A stretch of DNA of 48,533 nucleotides from Spirochaetales bacterium. Lineage in GTDB: Bacteria; Spirochaetota; Spirochaetia; DAHUYW01. Under the pieces are notes generated by a model. That model did no database searches. It was given only the letters and a program-made list of their open reading frames with translations, and was not told the DNA's origin. Position 1 is the first letter of the stretch; each line of letters starts with the position of its first letter. The DNA lies in NCBI GenBank assembly GCA_027314665.1, contig DAHVAK010000258.1, positions 1 through 48,533 on the forward strand. Reading direction: 5' to 3'. This document shows positions 1-7,448 of this stretch, piece after piece. A program made the position numbers and the translations under genes.

Positions 1-1169
1 AGAAAGCGCTCGAAGAGCAGGCCGTACTTCAAGGGGTCGATGTCGGTGATTCTCAGGGAGTAGGCGACGATCGAGCCGGCTCCCGAGCCGCGCCCCGGGC
101 CGACCGGAATATCGTGCTCCTGCGCCCAGTGGATGAAGTCCCAGACGATCAGGAAGTAGCCGGTGAAGCCCATCTCGATGATGACCGAGAGCTCGTAATC
201 CGCGCGAGCGCGGATCTCCGGCCCTGCGTTCGGGTAGCGCTCCGCGAGGCCGCGGTAGGTGAGGGCGCGAAGGTAGTCGGCGGGAGTTGCAAACTCCGGC
301 GGGATCTCGTAGTCGGGGAGCATCGGCCCGGGGAGATCGATGGTGAGGTTGCAGCGCTCCGCGACTGCGAGGGTGTTGGTGAGCGCCTCCGGGGCCCAGT
401 CGAAGAGCTTCCACATCTGCTCGGGGCTTTTCATGTAGAACTCGGGGCCGCCGAAGCGCAGGCGCTCCTTCTCGTTTCGCTTCTTGTTCGTGCCGATGCA
501 CAGGAGCACGTCCTGGGCGTTTGCGTCCGCCGCGCTCGTGTAGTGGATGTCGTTGGTGGCGAGGAGCGGAATGCCGGTCCGCTTCGAGATCTCGAGGAGC
601 CCGCGATTGACGACGCGCTGCTCCGCGATCCCATGGTCCTGGAGCTCGAGGTAGAAGTTGCCTTCGCCGAAGAGGTCGCGATAGTAGCCCGCGCGCTTCA
701 GGGCTTCCTGCTCCTGCTCGTGGGTGATGAGCTGCGGGATGCTCCCCGCCAGGCAGGCGCTCGACGCGATGAGCCCCTCGTGGTGCGCCTGCAGCAGCTC
801 CTCGTCGATGCGGGGCTTGTAGTAGAAGCCCTCCGTGTAGGCGAGCGAGGTGAGGCGGATGAGGTTCCGGTAGCCCGTCTGATCCTTTGCGAGGAGGATG
901 AAGTGGTTGTAGCGGTTTCCCGTCTCCGTTCCGGTGCGCTCGAAGCGCGACCCCGGGGTCATGTAGAACTCGCACCCGATGATGGGGTTGATCCCCTTGG
1001 CCTTGCACTCCTTGTAAAACTTGAGCGCCCCGAACATGTTCCCATGATCGGTCAGGGCGAGGTGCTTCATTCCGAAGGCAGCCGCCTTCGCGACGAGGCT
1101 CTTGACGGAGGAGGCGCCATCAAGCAGGGAGTAGTCGGAGTGGTTATGGAGGTGGACGAAATCCGGCAT
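1..1169 (-). CDS. dnaE: DNA polymerase III alpha subunit, N-terminal part (runs off the window)
   Basis: Replicative polymerase catalytic subunit; only the first ~389 residues are present because the gene continues past position 1. Reading the minus strand, the protein opens [19 protein letters not shown], the HxH signature of the PHP domain at the N terminus of C-family polymerases. A later stretch, [16 protein letters not shown], is the conserved entry to the polymerase core. The ATG at 1169 is chosen because the PHP motif follows at once, as in other DnaE proteins. No Shine-Dalgarno precedes it. A near-consensus promoter lies only 14 nt upstream, so the leader would be about 7 nt. Downstream organisation is unseen. 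The call is secure. Confidence 0.96.
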   Translation of the reverse strand, partial: MPDFVHLHNHSDYSLLDGASSVKSLVAKAAAFGMKHLALTDHGNMFGALKFYKECKAKGINPIIGCEFYMTPGSRFERTGTETGNRYNHFILLAKDQTGYRNLIRLTSLAYTEGFYYKPRIDEELLQAHHEGLIASSACLAGSIPQLITHEQEQEALKRAGYYRDLFGEGNFYLELQDHGIAEQRVVNRGLLEISKRTGIPLLATNDIHYTSAADANAQDVLLCIGTNKKRNEKERLRFGGPEFYMKSPEQMWKLFDWAPEALTNTLAVAERCNLTIDLPGPMLPDYEIPPEFATPADYLRALTYRGLAERYPNAGPEIRARADYELSVIIEMGFTGYFLIVWDFIHWAQEHDIPVGPGRGSGAGSIVAYSLRITDIDPLKYGLLFERF

Positions 1170-1183
1170 CGCTTTTACGAGAG

Positions 1184-1212
1184 ACTATAGCCCCTGCCCG
1201 CCTTCCTGTAAA
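1184..1212 (-). promoter_or_regulatory. sigma70-type promoter for dnaE
   Basis: On the minus strand, TTTACA (1212-1207) and TATAGT (1189-1184) are separated by exactly 17 bp, each one mismatch from consensus. The predicted start of transcription is near 1177, leaving a leader of under ten bases before the dnaE ATG. Confidence 0.6.
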
Positions 1213-1370
1213 GCATTCGGGGAGCGGAAGCGCCGCTCGTCGACTTCCGCGGCGGCGGAGATATCGCCGGCGGGGCCCCGGGAAGGCCGTCGCGCCCCGC
1301 CGCCATTTCCGCAACACGGAGGCGCTCGACCGTGATACGCTTTCAGGCAGCGCGTGTCCGGGAGGTCGCT

Positions 1371-1871
1371 ATGGCCGCATTGGTGCATGTCGCCGCGGGC
1401 TTTGCCGCGAAGCCGCTCGGTGAAAGGGTGCCGGTCGGGATCCTGGTGGTTGGCGCGGCGTTCCTCGATCTGCTGGCGATGGTCTTCTCGTATGCCGGGC
1501 TCGAAAGGAACGGGTCGATCCCCTGGTCGCACGGGCTGCTCATGTCGATCGGGTGGTCGGCGGCGATGTTCGTCCTTGCTACGCTCGTCTCCCGCAGCCG
1601 CCGCATCGGCTTGGTCATGGGGCTTCTCGTGCTCAGCCACTGGGTGATCGACTTCATCACCCATCCCATGGGCGCCGTATTCGGCGGACAACCACTTCCC
1701 CCGGATCTACCGCTCCTCTTCGACGGCTCGCCCAAGGTCGGGCTCGGCCTGTACAATTCCTCCATCGGCGCGGCCTATGCGATCGAGTTTGGCGCCATGG
1801 CCGCCGGGCTCGCCATCTACGTCGTCTACACGGTGCGCCGGCGACGAAAAACGGCGCCGGGCGGCGCCTAG
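1371..1871 (+). CDS. small integral membrane protein, possibly DUF457/YdjM-like
   Basis: A 166-residue protein with about four hydrophobic membrane segments (roughly VGILVVGAAFLDLLAMV, MSIGWSAAMFVLATLVS, IGLVMGLLVLSHWVIDF and AIEFGAMAAGLAIYVVYTV) and a basic C-terminal tail. Histidine/aspartate motifs lie at membrane edges: HVAAG near the N terminus, WSHG, and SHWVIDFITH. The pattern resembles inner-membrane putative metal-dependent hydrolases of the DUF457/YdjM type, but the match is by eye and weak. A GTG at 1332 could extend it by 13 residues. The ATG at 1371 is preferred because GGAGG sits five bases upstream (1361-1365). Function unknown. Confidence 0.6.
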   Translation: MAALVHVAAGFAAKPLGERVPVGILVVGAAFLDLLAMVFSYAGLERNGSIPWSHGLLMSIGWSAAMFVLATLVSRSRRIGLVMGLLVLSHWVIDFITHPMGAVFGGQPLPPDLPLLFDGSPKVGLGLYNSSIGAAYAIEFGAMAAGLAIYVVYTVRRRRKTAPGGA

Positions 1872-1979
1872 CCGCCGAGCTCCTCCTCGAGTCGTCGCGA
1901 TGCTTGAGGATTCCACGGCAGAGGGAGTACCCTGTCCAGCGATTTTCCCGTGGGCTCTGGGCAAGGGAGGTCCCGCACG

Positions 1980-3149
1980 ATGGATGAGAGCCTGACCGCT
2001 GGGCAGCGAAGCGCGCTGCTGCAGCTTGCGCTTCGCCTGGTCGACCAGCGCCACGCAAGGATCGCGGTCGCCCCCTACGCGTCCGCCGAAGGCTACTGGT
2101 TCGGAGGCGGCAACATGATCGAGGGGGCTCAAGGCGAGCTCTACCTCGTCGGGCGCTTCAGAAATGCAGGGGACTCGCGCACCGGCCTCGCCGCGGGCGA
2201 GCGGGGACTGGAGCTCGCCGTCTTCGTCTCCCGCGATCGAGGTCGCAGCTTCAGCAAGCTCGTGTCCCTGTCGAGGGGCGACCTCGAGCGGGAGGGAGAG
2301 CGCGTCGTCTCCATCGAGGGATCGAGCCTCCATCTCACCGAGCGGGGCGTTGAGCTCTACGTGTCGACCGAAAAGGGCGAGCCCTATCCCGCCGGATTCG
2401 AGCGTTTCCAGAAGCCGGGAACCGGAGTCTGGTCGATCGACCTCCTCAGGGCGGCGACGGTCGAGGAGCTCGCGGGCGCCGCGAGCGAGCCGCTCCTTCG
2501 CGGCAGCGGCCCCGAGAGCCTTCACGTGAAGGATCCGGTCGTTCGCTCGGCTTCATCCGGAGAGACCGCCCTCGTCTTCTGCCATCACCCCTACAGCTGG
2601 AGCAGCTCGAATGCGGGGGTCGCCCTCCGCTCTGCCGGCTCTGTCTCCTATTCCGCCCCGTGCTACTCCCTCTTTCCGCGCGGGCTCACCTGGGATGTCG
2701 CCGTGAGCCGCATCACGGACTTTCTTGCCGTCCCGCGCACGGGGCTTTTCGCCGCGGGGCCGGAATGCACCCTCGTCTTCTACGATGGGGCGGAGTGCGT
2801 CCGGCAGCACCCCGATAATCCCCTCGGGGTGGCGCGGCCCCGCGGCTACTCGTGCGAGGAGCTCGGAGGGCTTGCCTTCGGGCTCGGATCTGGGTTCGGA
2901 GGAATCGCCGGCGCCTCGCCTGGAGCACTGGCTGCGCTCGAGCGGCTCTCAACCTTCGAGCCCCTTTTTCTCTCACCGTACGGGAGCGGTTCGAGCCGCT
3001 ACGTCCATCTCACCGCCGTCGAGGAGGGGATCTTCGCGACCTGGCAGCAGTCCCAGGCGGACCGCTCCCAGCCCCTCGTGATCAACTTCCTCCCCCGTTT
3101 GACGGTAGGGGCCATTCTCGGCGGAGAAAGGAGGCGATCAAACCCGTGA
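1980..3149 (+). CDS. sialidase-like Asp-box (BNR) protein, putative glycosidase
   Basis: A 389-residue protein with no signal peptide or membrane segment, so probably cytoplasmic. The stretch SRDRGRSFSKL fits the Asp-box pattern SxDxGxxF/W of sialidase-type beta propellers. The preceding GNMIEGAQGELYLVGRF and later EEGIFATWQQSQ look like blades of the same fold. I cannot identify the catalytic Arg/Tyr/Glu set, so activity is uncertain. The ATG at 1980 is chosen over an in-frame GTG at 1950 because GGGAGG lies nine bases upstream. Its last 68 bp overlap the 3' end of the convergent esterase gene. It could act on glycosides or be a non-catalytic propeller. Confidence 0.6.
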   Translation: MDESLTAGQRSALLQLALRLVDQRHARIAVAPYASAEGYWFGGGNMIEGAQGELYLVGRFRNAGDSRTGLAAGERGLELAVFVSRDRGRSFSKLVSLSRGDLEREGERVVSIEGSSLHLTERGVELYVSTEKGEPYPAGFERFQKPGTGVWSIDLLRAATVEELAGAASEPLLRGSGPESLHVKDPVVRSASSGETALVFCHHPYSWSSSNAGVALRSAGSVSYSAPCYSLFPRGLTWDVAVSRITDFLAVPRTGLFAAGPECTLVFYDGAECVRQHPDNPLGVARPRGYSCEELGGLAFGLGSGFGGIAGASPGALAALERLSTFEPLFLSPYGSGSSRYVHLTAVEEGIFATWQQSQADRSQPLVINFLPRLTVGAILGGERRRSNP

Positions 3150-3927
3150 TGATCGCGGCCCCCGTGCAGCTCAGGTGGAGGAGGTCCGTGTGGAGAACGA
3201 AGCGCCGGCGGGCCGCAATTGCGTCGTAGCTCAGGCGCAAGAGCCTTGCGCGAATGAGGTTCCCCACCAGGAGCAGGTCCGAATAGCCGACGCGTCCGTT
3301 TGAACGCCGCCCCGACCGTTCGAGAACCGCCGTCATCTCCTCGAAGAGCGGCAGGTACGCTACGCCGCAGCCGCGCGCAACCTCCTCCGCCGCGCGGCGG
3401 AAGCGGGAGGCTATCCCCATCGCGTGATCCCCGAGCTCTTCGCCGATGGGAGGAATCGACAGGAGCGCGATCCTCGCTGCGCTGCGCTCCTGGAGACGGG
3501 AGGCGATCTTGCGGAGGTTTTCTGCGAAGCTTTCGACCGACGGACTCTCCGCGGACGTGATGTACCGCCGAGCCCGCTTGAGGCTCCTGCGGTCGATCAT
3601 CGCATGGGCATCGTTGGTGCCGATGAGGATTGTGACGCAGTCGGGATTGCAGCGCATGACCTCGTCGAGCCGATCAAGGACGTTGAACGAGAGCTCGCCG
3701 TTGATTCCCGCGTTGACGAAGCGAAAGTCGCTCCCGAGCTCCGCCTGAAGCATCTCGACGTAGTTGCAGCTGACTTGGCCGCGGGTGATGCTGTCTCCGA
3801 TGCAGACCGCCACCTTCCGCCCGCCCGAGATCTCGGGGTCGGCGATGAAGGCGCTCGGTCCGTTTCCCGCTTGCGTGTGAATCAGGGAGTCGATCGCCGT
3901 GCAGCCGACGGTGCGCTCTTTTCTCAT
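3082..3927 (-). CDS. SGNH/GDSL-family hydrolase (putative esterase/deacylase)
   Basis: A 281-residue hydrolase with the SGNH blocks in order: GDSITRG (nucleophile Ser46), NAGINGE (block II Gly), GTND (block III Asn), and HTDLLHLS near the end with the DxxH pair Asp248/His251. These enzymes remove acyl or acetyl esters from sugars and lipids; the substrate here is unknown. No classical signal peptide is obvious. GGAAGGAA lies just before the ATG at 3927. The gene is divergent from an acyltransferase gene 84 bp away, so the two may add and remove acyl groups on one compound (inference). Its 3' end overlaps the convergent sialidase-like gene. Confidence 0.85.
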   Translation of the reverse strand: MRKERTVGCTAIDSLIHTQAGNGPSAFIADPEISGGRKVAVCIGDSITRGQVSCNYVEMLQAELGSDFRFVNAGINGELSFNVLDRLDEVMRCNPDCVTILIGTNDAHAMIDRRSLKRARRYITSAESPSVESFAENLRKIASRLQERSAARIALLSIPPIGEELGDHAMGIASRFRRAAEEVARGCGVAYLPLFEEMTAVLERSGRRSNGRVGYSDLLLVGNLIRARLLRLSYDAIAARRRFVLHTDLLHLSCTGAAIITGLIASFLRREWPLPSNGGGS

Positions 3928-4011
3928 TGTTCCTTCCTAATTGTCGGTGATTGTAGCGAGCGGAGGCGTTGTCTGCTATGCTTCCTTTCGGATGGAGGTC
4001 CGTAAGCCACG

Positions 4012-5307
4012 ATGTCCGTCGGTGCCGACCTTGGGCAACAACAGGAGTGGTATCACCTCGATAACGCCGCGACCCTCTTTCCCTCAGTGGCGTCGGCCCG
4101 AATCACCACGCTCTTTCGGATTTCGGCGACCCTGAAGGGGCCGGTCAACGCAAGCGCCCTCCAGGCCGCGCTTGCGAACATCATGCCGCGCTTCCCCTAC
4201 TACCTCGTGCACGTGAAAGCGGGAATCTTCTGGCACTATCTCGTGAGAAAGGAGGAAACTCCCCGCGTGGTCGCCGATTCGCGATGGCCGTGCATGAGCA
4301 CCTCGCATGGGATGCGGGGAACCTACCTGTTCCGCGTTCGCGCGTTCGGACGCCGCGTGGCGGTCGAGTTCTCGCACATCATCACGGACGGCACCGGGGC
4401 GCTGACCTTTCTTCGAGCGCTTCTCTTTGAGTACTTCTCGCTCCTGCGCTGTGGGCCCTGCGATCCGGGGGACATCTTCCGCAAGGACAGCGCGCCCGAT
4501 TCCGACGAGTTCGAGGATGCCTATCGTCGCTACTTCACCAAGAGCATCCCGGGTCCGGAGCCGCACCGCCGAGCCTTCCGTCTGCCCTATCGCCTGCTGC
4601 CGGGTGGGGTCTACCGGATCCTCACGGGAATCGTGCCCGTCGATGAGCTCGCGGGCAAAGCCAAGGAGCACGGGGTAACCATCACCGTTTTCCTTGCGGC
4701 GGTTCTCGCGAAGGCGCTTCATGATCTCTATCTGGAGCTGCCGCCGGCAGCGCGGCGCCGAGCGGGCAAGTTCATCCGCCTCGAGGTTCCGGTCAATTTG
4801 CGCAGGATCTACGCGACGAAGACCATGCGCAACTTCTCGCTCTTCGTGATGCCCGGAATCGACATGCGCCTCGGTCGCTACAGCCTCGAGGAGACCATCA
4901 CCCTGTTTCATCACTTCATGAAGGTTGCCGTCGACGGGCGATTCATCAACCAGCAGATCGCGCGCAACATCCGCGGAGAGCGGAACCCCTTTGTGCGGGC
5001 GGTCCCGCTGCTCATCAAGAATCTGGTATTCCCGTTTCTCTACTTCTCCAAGGGAGAGGCCCTGGTGAGCTCGGTCCTGACGAATCTCGGGGTGGTCGCG
5101 ATGCCGGAGGGTCTATCGCAGCTGATTGAACGCTTCGACTTCATCCCGGCCCCGAGCAAATGGAACAAAACCGGCTGCGCCATCGTCTCCTACGGGCAGA
5201 GCGCCTACATCAGCTTCGGGCGGATGATCCGGGAAACCGAGGTGGAGCGACGATTCTTCACCACCCTTGTAAAACTCGGGATTCACGTTAGAATGGAAAG
5301 CAACTAG
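4012..5307 (+). CDS. condensation-fold acyltransferase (alcohol acetyltransferase-like, COG4908 type)
   Basis: A 431-residue protein of the chloramphenicol-acetyltransferase/NRPS-condensation fold. It carries the catalytic HxxxDG motif as SHIITDGTGAL (His122, Asp126, Gly127). The opening YHLDNAATLFPSV is, as I recall, typical of stand-alone alcohol-acetyltransferase-like members. It would move an acyl group from a thioester to an alcohol or amine; the acceptor is unknown. There is no signal peptide. The ATG at 4012 has GGAGG 13 nt upstream. It forms a pair with the zinc-ribbon membrane protein 34 bp downstream and is divergent from the SGNH esterase. Confidence 0.75.
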   Translation: MSVGADLGQQQEWYHLDNAATLFPSVASARITTLFRISATLKGPVNASALQAALANIMPRFPYYLVHVKAGIFWHYLVRKEETPRVVADSRWPCMSTSHGMRGTYLFRVRAFGRRVAVEFSHIITDGTGALTFLRALLFEYFSLLRCGPCDPGDIFRKDSAPDSDEFEDAYRRYFTKSIPGPEPHRRAFRLPYRLLPGGVYRILTGIVPVDELAGKAKEHGVTITVFLAAVLAKALHDLYLELPPAARRRAGKFIRLEVPVNLRRIYATKTMRNFSLFVMPGIDMRLGRYSLEETITLFHHFMKVAVDGRFINQQIARNIRGERNPFVRAVPLLIKNLVFPFLYFSKGEALVSSVLTNLGVVAMPEGLSQLIERFDFIPAPSKWNKTGCAIVSYGQSAYISFGRMIRETEVERRFFTTLVKLGIHVRMESN

Positions 5308-5341
5308 CCGCCGAGCTGCGGGTTCGGCGCAAGGTCGGTAG

Positions 5342-6052
5342 ATGCCGTACTGTTCACGTTGTGGCGTAGAGGTCGACGGCGGGGTTGAGAGTTGTCCGCT
5401 GTGCGACACCCCGATTCAGCGGATTGCGGACGCGGAGCCGGCGGAGAAGCGGTATCCGGATTTTGAATCGGACGACAAGCCGCGCATGAACGCACGCATG
5501 CGCCGAAAGCTCGTCTGGGAGGTCATCTCCATCCTGGGCGCCATTGCGATCGCCGTCGTCATGGGCAGCGACCTGCACGTCCACGCGAGCGTCGGCTGGT
5601 CGATCTATCCGACCGCCGCGGTAATCCTGGCCTGGATCGTGAGCACCCTGGTGCTCTATGCCCGTAGATGGCCATGGTTGATCGCCGCCGGGACGCTCTT
5701 TGCCTCGGCCGGCTTCCTAGCCGCCGTCGACGCGGCGAGCGGGGGGCTCGAGTGGTTCTTCGGCTTGAGCGTTCCTCTCCTCATCCTGCTCGTCGTCATC
5801 GCCGCCCTGCTGGTGCTCGTCATTTCCCGGGTGCGCTTCGGAGGCCTCAACCTCGTCGCCTTTGTGAGTCTCGCCGTTGCGCTCTTTTGCACCGGCACCG
5901 ATGCGGTGATCGAGCGCTATCTCACGGGCAGGGTGGGCTTGAGCTGGTCGATCGTCGTTCTCCAGGCCCTCGTGCCCTTTGCCGGCGTCATGCTCTTTCT
6001 GCACTATCGGCTGCGAAATCGCTTCGACCTCAAGCGCCTCTTTCACCTCTAG
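5342..6052 (+). CDS. zinc-ribbon multi-pass membrane protein (DUF6320-like)
   Basis: A 236-residue protein. The N terminus MPYCSRCG...SCPLCD is a four-cysteine zinc ribbon (Cys4, Cys7, Cys18, Cys21). A charged linker and about six hydrophobic segments from residue ~58 to ~225 follow. I recall this architecture as DUF6320, often encoded beside the acyltransferase family found directly upstream. The role is unknown; it may anchor or supply the acyltransferase at the membrane (inference). The Shine-Dalgarno is weak. The two genes are probably co-transcribed, and the 3' end faces the convergent molybdenum-hydroxylase operon with only 18 bp between them. Confidence 0.7.
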   Translation: MPYCSRCGVEVDGGVESCPLCDTPIQRIADAEPAEKRYPDFESDDKPRMNARMRRKLVWEVISILGAIAIAVVMGSDLHVHASVGWSIYPTAAVILAWIVSTLVLYARRWPWLIAAGTLFASAGFLAAVDAASGGLEWFFGLSVPLLILLVVIAALLVLVISRVRFGGLNLVAFVSLAVALFCTGTDAVIERYLTGRVGLSWSIVVLQALVPFAGVMLFLHYRLRNRFDLKRLFHL

Positions 6053-6070
6053 CCGCAGCGCACCGCCGGT

Positions 6071-6931
6071 TCACTCCTCGAGCAGCCGCTCGAGAAACCA
6101 ACCGAGGATGCTGGGGATGCGATCCCGCTGGAAGGCGGAGAGCCCGTCGCCGTGGCTGGAGAGGTTCGCCTCCAGAAGCTCCGCGACCGGGACCGTCTCG
6201 CGGCGGGCGAGCGGAAGATGGCGTCCGATGAGCTCGTTCTCCAACTCTCGGCTGCGCACGACTACCGTCCCTGCGGTCCCGAAGGCGAAGCGCACGTCGT
6301 TGATTACGTTCTTCTCCATCCGCGCGAGCCCGCAGAAGGAGAGGTAGTCGTTCGGGGATTCGAGCTCCTGATCGATCCTTCGGTAGACCTCCCGATCCCA
6401 GGTGGAGAAGGGGATGCGGATTCTCGTGAGGACCTCCCCGCGCTGCATGTCGAGATGGCTCCCTGGGCCGGCGAAGCGGCTCAAGGGGATCCAGCGCGCG
6501 GAGCCGAGTCGGCGCAGCTCGAGCTGGATCTCCAGCAGGAGATAGACGGGGTAGATGGTGTGCTGTCGATCGCGGATGCAGATATTGCCTCCGAGCGTGG
6601 CAAGGTTGCGCACGGCGGGGGGCAGCATGGAGACCAAGGCTTCGTGCAGCGAGCGAGGCAGGATGTTCGCGCCGATGTCGAGGATGCGGCTCACGGTCAC
6701 TGCGGACCCGATGTCGATATGGCGCTCGGTGCGGTGGATGCGGTTGAGGTCATCGACCTTGGAGATGTTGATGACGTTCGCGGCGATTCGCGCGGAGAGG
6801 TCCCCCTGCCCGCGAAGGATGTGGGTTCCCCCGTTGAACAGCAGGGCCTGGGGAAGCTTGTCGTAGAGGGCGAGAAGCTCGCTCAAGGAGGAGGGGGTGT
6901 AGATATTCGGAGAGCCGCTCGATTCGATCAT
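6071..6931 (-). CDS. molybdenum-hydroxylase-type FAD-binding subunit (XdhB/CoxM-like)
   Basis: A 286-residue protein of the FAD-binding domain family found in xanthine dehydrogenase and CO dehydrogenase. FNGGTHILRG near residue 33 and NLATLGGNI near 110 are the two conserved flavin-binding loops. VINISKVDDLNRI and IDIGSAVTVSRIL between them are family-typical. Length matches the family. It would pass electrons from the Fe-S protein to an acceptor. GGGGAGG precedes the ATG at 6931. It is the last gene of the six-gene minus-strand operon, 28 bp after the Fe-S gene. The flavin motifs look intact although the large subunit is degenerate. Confidence 0.85.
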   Translation of the reverse strand: MIESSGSPNIYTPSSLSELLALYDKLPQALLFNGGTHILRGQGDLSARIAANVINISKVDDLNRIHRTERHIDIGSAVTVSRILDIGANILPRSLHEALVSMLPPAVRNLATLGGNICIRDRQHTIYPVYLLLEIQLELRRLGSARWIPLSRFAGPGSHLDMQRGEVLTRIRIPFSTWDREVYRRIDQELESPNDYLSFCGLARMEKNVINDVRFAFGTAGTVVVRSRELENELIGRHLPLARRETVPVAELLEANLSSHGDGLSAFQRDRIPSILGWFLERLLEE

Positions 6932-6959
6932 GGAGCGCTGCCTCCCCTGACGCTGCCGC

Positions 6960-7448
6960 TCATGGCCGAGCCCTCGCGCGGGGCTTTCGCGTTCTGCTGT
7001 AGGCCACGAGGTTCACGGCGCGCAGGAGCGAGCCAACGTCCGTACACTGGCATCGCACTCCCGAGAGTCCTGCCAAGATCTCGCGCTCCGTAGGCGAGGG
7101 GTTGCGCTCGAGCAGGGCGTGGATCGCGAGCAGCCGTCCGGCGTGGCAGTGGCCGCAGGGGGTGTACTCGGCTTCCTCGAAGGCGCGGACGATCTCGGCG
7201 TACTCCTTCGTGCGCGCGAAACCCTCGATCGTCACGATCGTGGCTCCTCGCAGGGCGAAGGCCGGCACCAGGCAGGAGGGGACCACCTGCCCTTCGAGGA
7301 GCACCGAGCAGCTGCCGCACTCGCCCCGATAGCAGCCCGCCTTCGTCCCCGCGAGGCCGAGCTCGTCGCGAAGGATCCGAACCAGCCGCTCGTCCGGCTC
7401 GACGTTGACGGTGACGCTCTTGCCGTTGAGCGTGAAGGTGAGATTCAC
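6960..7448 (-). CDS. molybdenum-hydroxylase-type [2Fe-2S] subunit (XdhC/CoxS-like)
   Basis: A 162-residue ferredoxin-like subunit with all eight expected cysteines: CYRGECGSC plus PSCL for the plant-type cluster, then CGHC and CQC for the second cluster. The usual CGFCTPG and CRCTGY sequences are altered to CGHCHAG and CQCTDV, so it is divergent but metal-binding-competent by inspection. The start is GTG at 7448: GGAGGA lies just upstream and its GTGA overlaps the stop of the preceding large-subunit gene, which suggests translational coupling. An upstream extension in the same frame is an artefact. It would relay electrons between the large subunit and the FAD subunit. Confidence 0.88.
   Translation of the reverse strand: MNLTFTLNGKSVTVNVEPDERLVRILRDELGLAGTKAGCYRGECGSCSVLLEGQVVPSCLVPAFALRGATIVTIEGFARTKEYAEIVRAFEEAEYTPCGHCHAGRLLAIHALLERNPSPTEREILAGLSGVRCQCTDVGSLLRAVNLVAYSRTRKPRARARP

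Noticed and set aside
114-1190. 358-residue plus-strand ORF
   Set aside because: Antisense to dnaE, whose PHP and polymerase motifs are unambiguous.
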